Assembly (NCBI GenBank): GCA_016928155.1
Contig: JAFGLG010000009.1
Location: 62,001-126,000, forward strand
DNA: 64,000 nt
DNA from: Candidatus Woesearchaeota archaeon
GTDB lineage: Archaea > Nanobdellota > Nanobdellia > Woesearchaeales > JAFGLG01
Reading direction: 5' to 3'
The stretch's first letter is position 1, and every line of letters begins with the position of its first letter. The translations under genes were made by a program, and so were the position numbers. Shown one piece after another: positions 61,923 to 64,000 of this stretch. Under the pieces are notes generated by a model, which made no database searches, was not told the DNA's origin, and worked only from the letters and a program-made list of their open reading frames with translations.

Positions 61923-64000
61923 TATTTCATACCTTCTAATTTCTTCAGAGCAAGCTCGGCCCAAGCAGAAGTGATCCTGCCCTTGTCCACACAATCATAA
62001 AAGCACTTATCATGCCCATCATCAAACCAATAATAAAGAACAGGCTCACCTTTCCAACCATCAGCCCCCTTCTTCGAAATAAGCCACCCCTTTGCCCTTT
62101 CCTGACTTGCCTCGCCCACACCTAAGCAATTCAATGCCAAGACCGCAGCGGAGGTATCAATAACTGAGCCATTCCAGCTGCCATCATCCTCCTGGGTATT
62201 AAGAATAAACTTTCCGGCCTTATCAACACTATCATGGAACCCCAAATCATGGAGCAACCTGACAGCATAAAAAGTGGTGATCATAAGAGAAGGAAACCAT
62301 TTGCCTCTCCAAAATCCCTTAGACTCCTGAGAGGATGCCACAAAAGCTGCACAAGCCTTAATCTCTGATGAAAAATTATCAGGGGATATCTTGTTAAGAA
62401 GATAGCCAATATGCGCAGTTGCATCAATTGAAGGACCTTTCCAGTAAGGCGCCCTGCCTTTCTGTGTGGTAAGAAAAGCTCCGTGCTCAACATTGTAAAA
62501 TAATTCCTTAAGCCTCTGTAAGCTGTACTTCAAAAAAGCCTTATCTTCACCGAACTCATACAAGCCTTCAATAACCAAAGCACTATCCTCGGCAGTGACA
62601 CCAACTCCATGCTGGTACTCCCACAAACCATCTTTAGAGATATATATCAAATAATCTCTAAGAGAAGCATCATGATTGGCCTTAAGAATGAGCCCATAAA
62701 AAGCTATGTCGCCTTCCTCCTTTGTGCAACGATAGACCGGCTTGTCTGCCATATCAAACACAGAAGCTCTCACCAGATAATCTGACCTAAACTTGGAGCA
62801 TACATCTTCCCTCTCAAGATACCTCCTGACACCCCTGCCAGATATCTTACCAGCATTGAGGGCTGCCCTCATGCCATAAGGCATCATGGAATCAACATCA
62901 ATGTATTCCCCAGAAATGAAAATCCTTTCAGAAGGCCTCTTCACCTTACCTATATCCTCTTTCATCCTCAAAAAACTCTCATCAATCACGGGGCCCACAA
63001 AAGGCCAATAATGCACATCAGAAAAAACCAGCACTTCTCTCCCTACAGGACCTATATTCAACTTGGAAAGGCAATCCGACGATGTCTCTGTCAGCTTATC
63101 CTCAGATAAACATCTCACACCCTCACATTTCTCACCAGCAAAATACACAAGAAACAAAGTATGGTCAGCTTTCCTCTGCTGCATCACAGTACTTGAAGCA
63201 AGATCAGGGGTGACAATGTAAGAAAAATCCTTGAAATCCACGTCCTTAAAACAAAGAGCGACAACAATGCCTGAGCCATATCCCAATGATGCAAGCAGTG
63301 AATCAGGAGGTTTATATCCCACCAGATCTGCTGCAATAGGGGCAGGAACTGTGATTATGACCGCCTTTGCGAAAATGGATCTCACTAAACCATCGTTATC
63401 AAAAATCACCTGGACATTGCCCCCAAATTCCTGGACCAAAAGGACATCAGCTGAAAAATGAATCCTATCCTTCAATACATCCATAAAACCATCAATCACT
63501 ATTGAATTCCCAGCCACACAGTAAGGTGATGAGAAATTGACAAAGGCATCACCCTGCCTGATAGGCAGATATTCTCTGATATCACCTGGGTGGATGACCT
63601 GAAAAAAGGAATTCAAAATCTTGTACAAATTATTAGGAAGATTGCCTGCAGATATCTTGCCAGACCTGAAATCATCAATTATTCTCATATCCTCTGGATC
63701 TAAACCAATACCCCTTAAACAACCCAAGACAGAATCACTGAAAAAAACAGACCCTTTATGCAATATTCCAATATCCTTTGAGGATGGCAACACCTTACAT
63801 TTCATATCAAAAGGCACCCACCTCTTATCAAAAGCAAAAACAGAACCCAAATCATAATAAATCCCATGCTGTGAGCGAGTCAATATCCTGCCACCTGGGA
63901 CCAGGGCCTTCTCAAGAACAAGAATCTCTTTGTCCTTCAACTCAAAAGCGGCATTCAAACCAGAAAGACCTGCGCCGATAATAACCACATCATAGACCCT
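61919..64000 (-). CDS. Flavin amine-oxidase-like protein fused to a terpenoid-cyclase/prenyltransferase-like toroid, N-terminus off window
   Basis: The frame is open to the right edge and reads RVYDVVIIGAGLSGLNAAF, so the true start is probably a few codons beyond the window. An N-terminal FAD-binding Rossmann motif (GAGLSGL), GGRILTRSQHG and a late amine-oxidase-type FISGEYIDVDSM ... ALNAGKISG place it with flavin amine oxidases or phytoene-desaturase-like enzymes (about 420 residues). The rest (about 270 residues) is a helical toroid with repeats such as NTQEDDGSWNGSVIDTSAAVLAL and SSQESKGFWRGKWF, like QW motifs of squalene cyclases or prenyltransferases. No DxDD cyclase motif is seen. It overlaps the prenyltransferase-like gene by 4 nt, convergently. 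Confidence 0.75.
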   Translation of the reverse strand, partial: RVYDVVIIGAGLSGLNAAFELKDKEILVLEKALVPGGRILTRSQHGIYYDLGSVFAFDKRWVPFDMKCKVLPSSKDIGILHKGSVFFSDSVLGCLRGIGLDPEDMRIIDDFRSGKISAGNLPNNLYKILNSFFQVIHPGDIREYLPIRQGDAFVNFSSPYCVAGNSIVIDGFMDVLKDRIHFSADVLLVQEFGGNVQVIFDNDGLVRSIFAKAVIITVPAPIAADLVGYKPPDSLLASLGYGSGIVVALCFKDVDFKDFSYIVTPDLASSTVMQQRKADHTLFLVYFAGEKCEGVRCLSEDKLTETSSDCLSKLNIGPVGREVLVFSDVHYWPFVGPVIDESFLRMKEDIGKVKRPSERIFISGEYIDVDSMMPYGMRAALNAGKISGRGVRRYLEREDVCSKFRSDYLVRASVFDMADKPVYRCTKEEGDIAFYGLILKANHDASLRDYLIYISKDGLWEYQHGVGVTAEDSALVIEGLYEFGEDKAFLKYSLQRLKELFYNVEHGAFLTTQKGRAPYWKGPSIDATAHIGYLLNKISPDNFSSEIKACAAFVASSQESKGFWRGKWFPSLMITTFYAVRLLHDLGFHDSVDKAGKFILNTQEDDGSWNGSVIDTSAAVLALNCLGVGEASQERAKGWLISKKGADGWKGEPVLYYWFDDGHDKCFYDCVDKGRITSAWAELALKKLEGMKY

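Overview
The window looks like a chromosomal piece of an archaeon, most likely a DPANN lineage of the Woesearchaeota/Pacearchaeota type (inferred, not tested by phylogeny). The archaeal signals are an RNase P p30 subunit, ABCE1, TrmI, a DUF99 protein, an intron-containing tRNA-Thr, a GxGD preflagellin/prepilin peptidase, many type IV pilin-like class III signal peptides, and TATA boxes about 26 bp upstream of start codons (leaderless style). The small basic pilin-like proteins resemble, from memory, sets that recur in DPANN genomes.

Region 1 (1-32646, all minus strand) is one long cell-surface locus. Transcription starts near 32.65 kb. It encodes a Cys-rich 1583-aa secreted protein, a 795-aa pilin-like protein, a 3346-aa giant secreted protein and a 1253-aa membrane-anchored protein. 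About sixteen mostly overlapping small genes follow, almost all with a (K/R)(K/R)G-type N-terminal segment and a single membrane helix. At the downstream end are an Amidase_3 protein and an M23 (LytM) peptidase that runs off the left edge. Both are peptidoglycan-hydrolase folds, which is unusual in an archaeal pilin-like locus.

Region 2 (32764-36667, plus) starts divergently with the GxGD prepilin peptidase. It continues with an Hxs-type (His-Xaa-Ser) radical-SAM peptide-maturation cassette: two HxsD-like proteins, an HxsB-like maturase, a probable precursor peptide with a degenerate His/Ser tail, and a ParB-like protein.

Region 3 (36683-43758) holds rnp3 and, divergently, a PadR regulator followed by an ABC exporter operon (ATPase, CARDB-type surface protein, two tandem FtsX/MacB permeases), an M29 aminopeptidase and a small membrane protein. 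Two inverted repeats lie in the rnp3/padR promoter region.

Region 4 (43956-51378) is housekeeping: a radical SAM protein (COG2516 type), a NUDIX hydrolase, tRNA-Thr(CGU) with an intron and a nearby copy of its 3' end, a 51-aa zinc-ribbon protein, an ABCE1 that appears to have lost exactly the ligands of one Fe-S cluster, a DUF1461 membrane protein, RsmI, a DUF99 protein, a lipoprotein and TrmI.

Region 5 (51375-64000) has a 3053-aa giant surface protein co-transcribed with a small HTH protein, then a 352-bp gap packed with seven copies of a 17-bp palindrome. Beyond it lie a protein resembling cyanobactin peptide prenyltransferases (LynF/TruF/PatF) and, convergently, a flavin oxidase fused to a terpene-cyclase/prenyltransferase-like toroid that runs off the right edge. 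With the Hxs cassette, this last block is the best candidate for an undescribed system.
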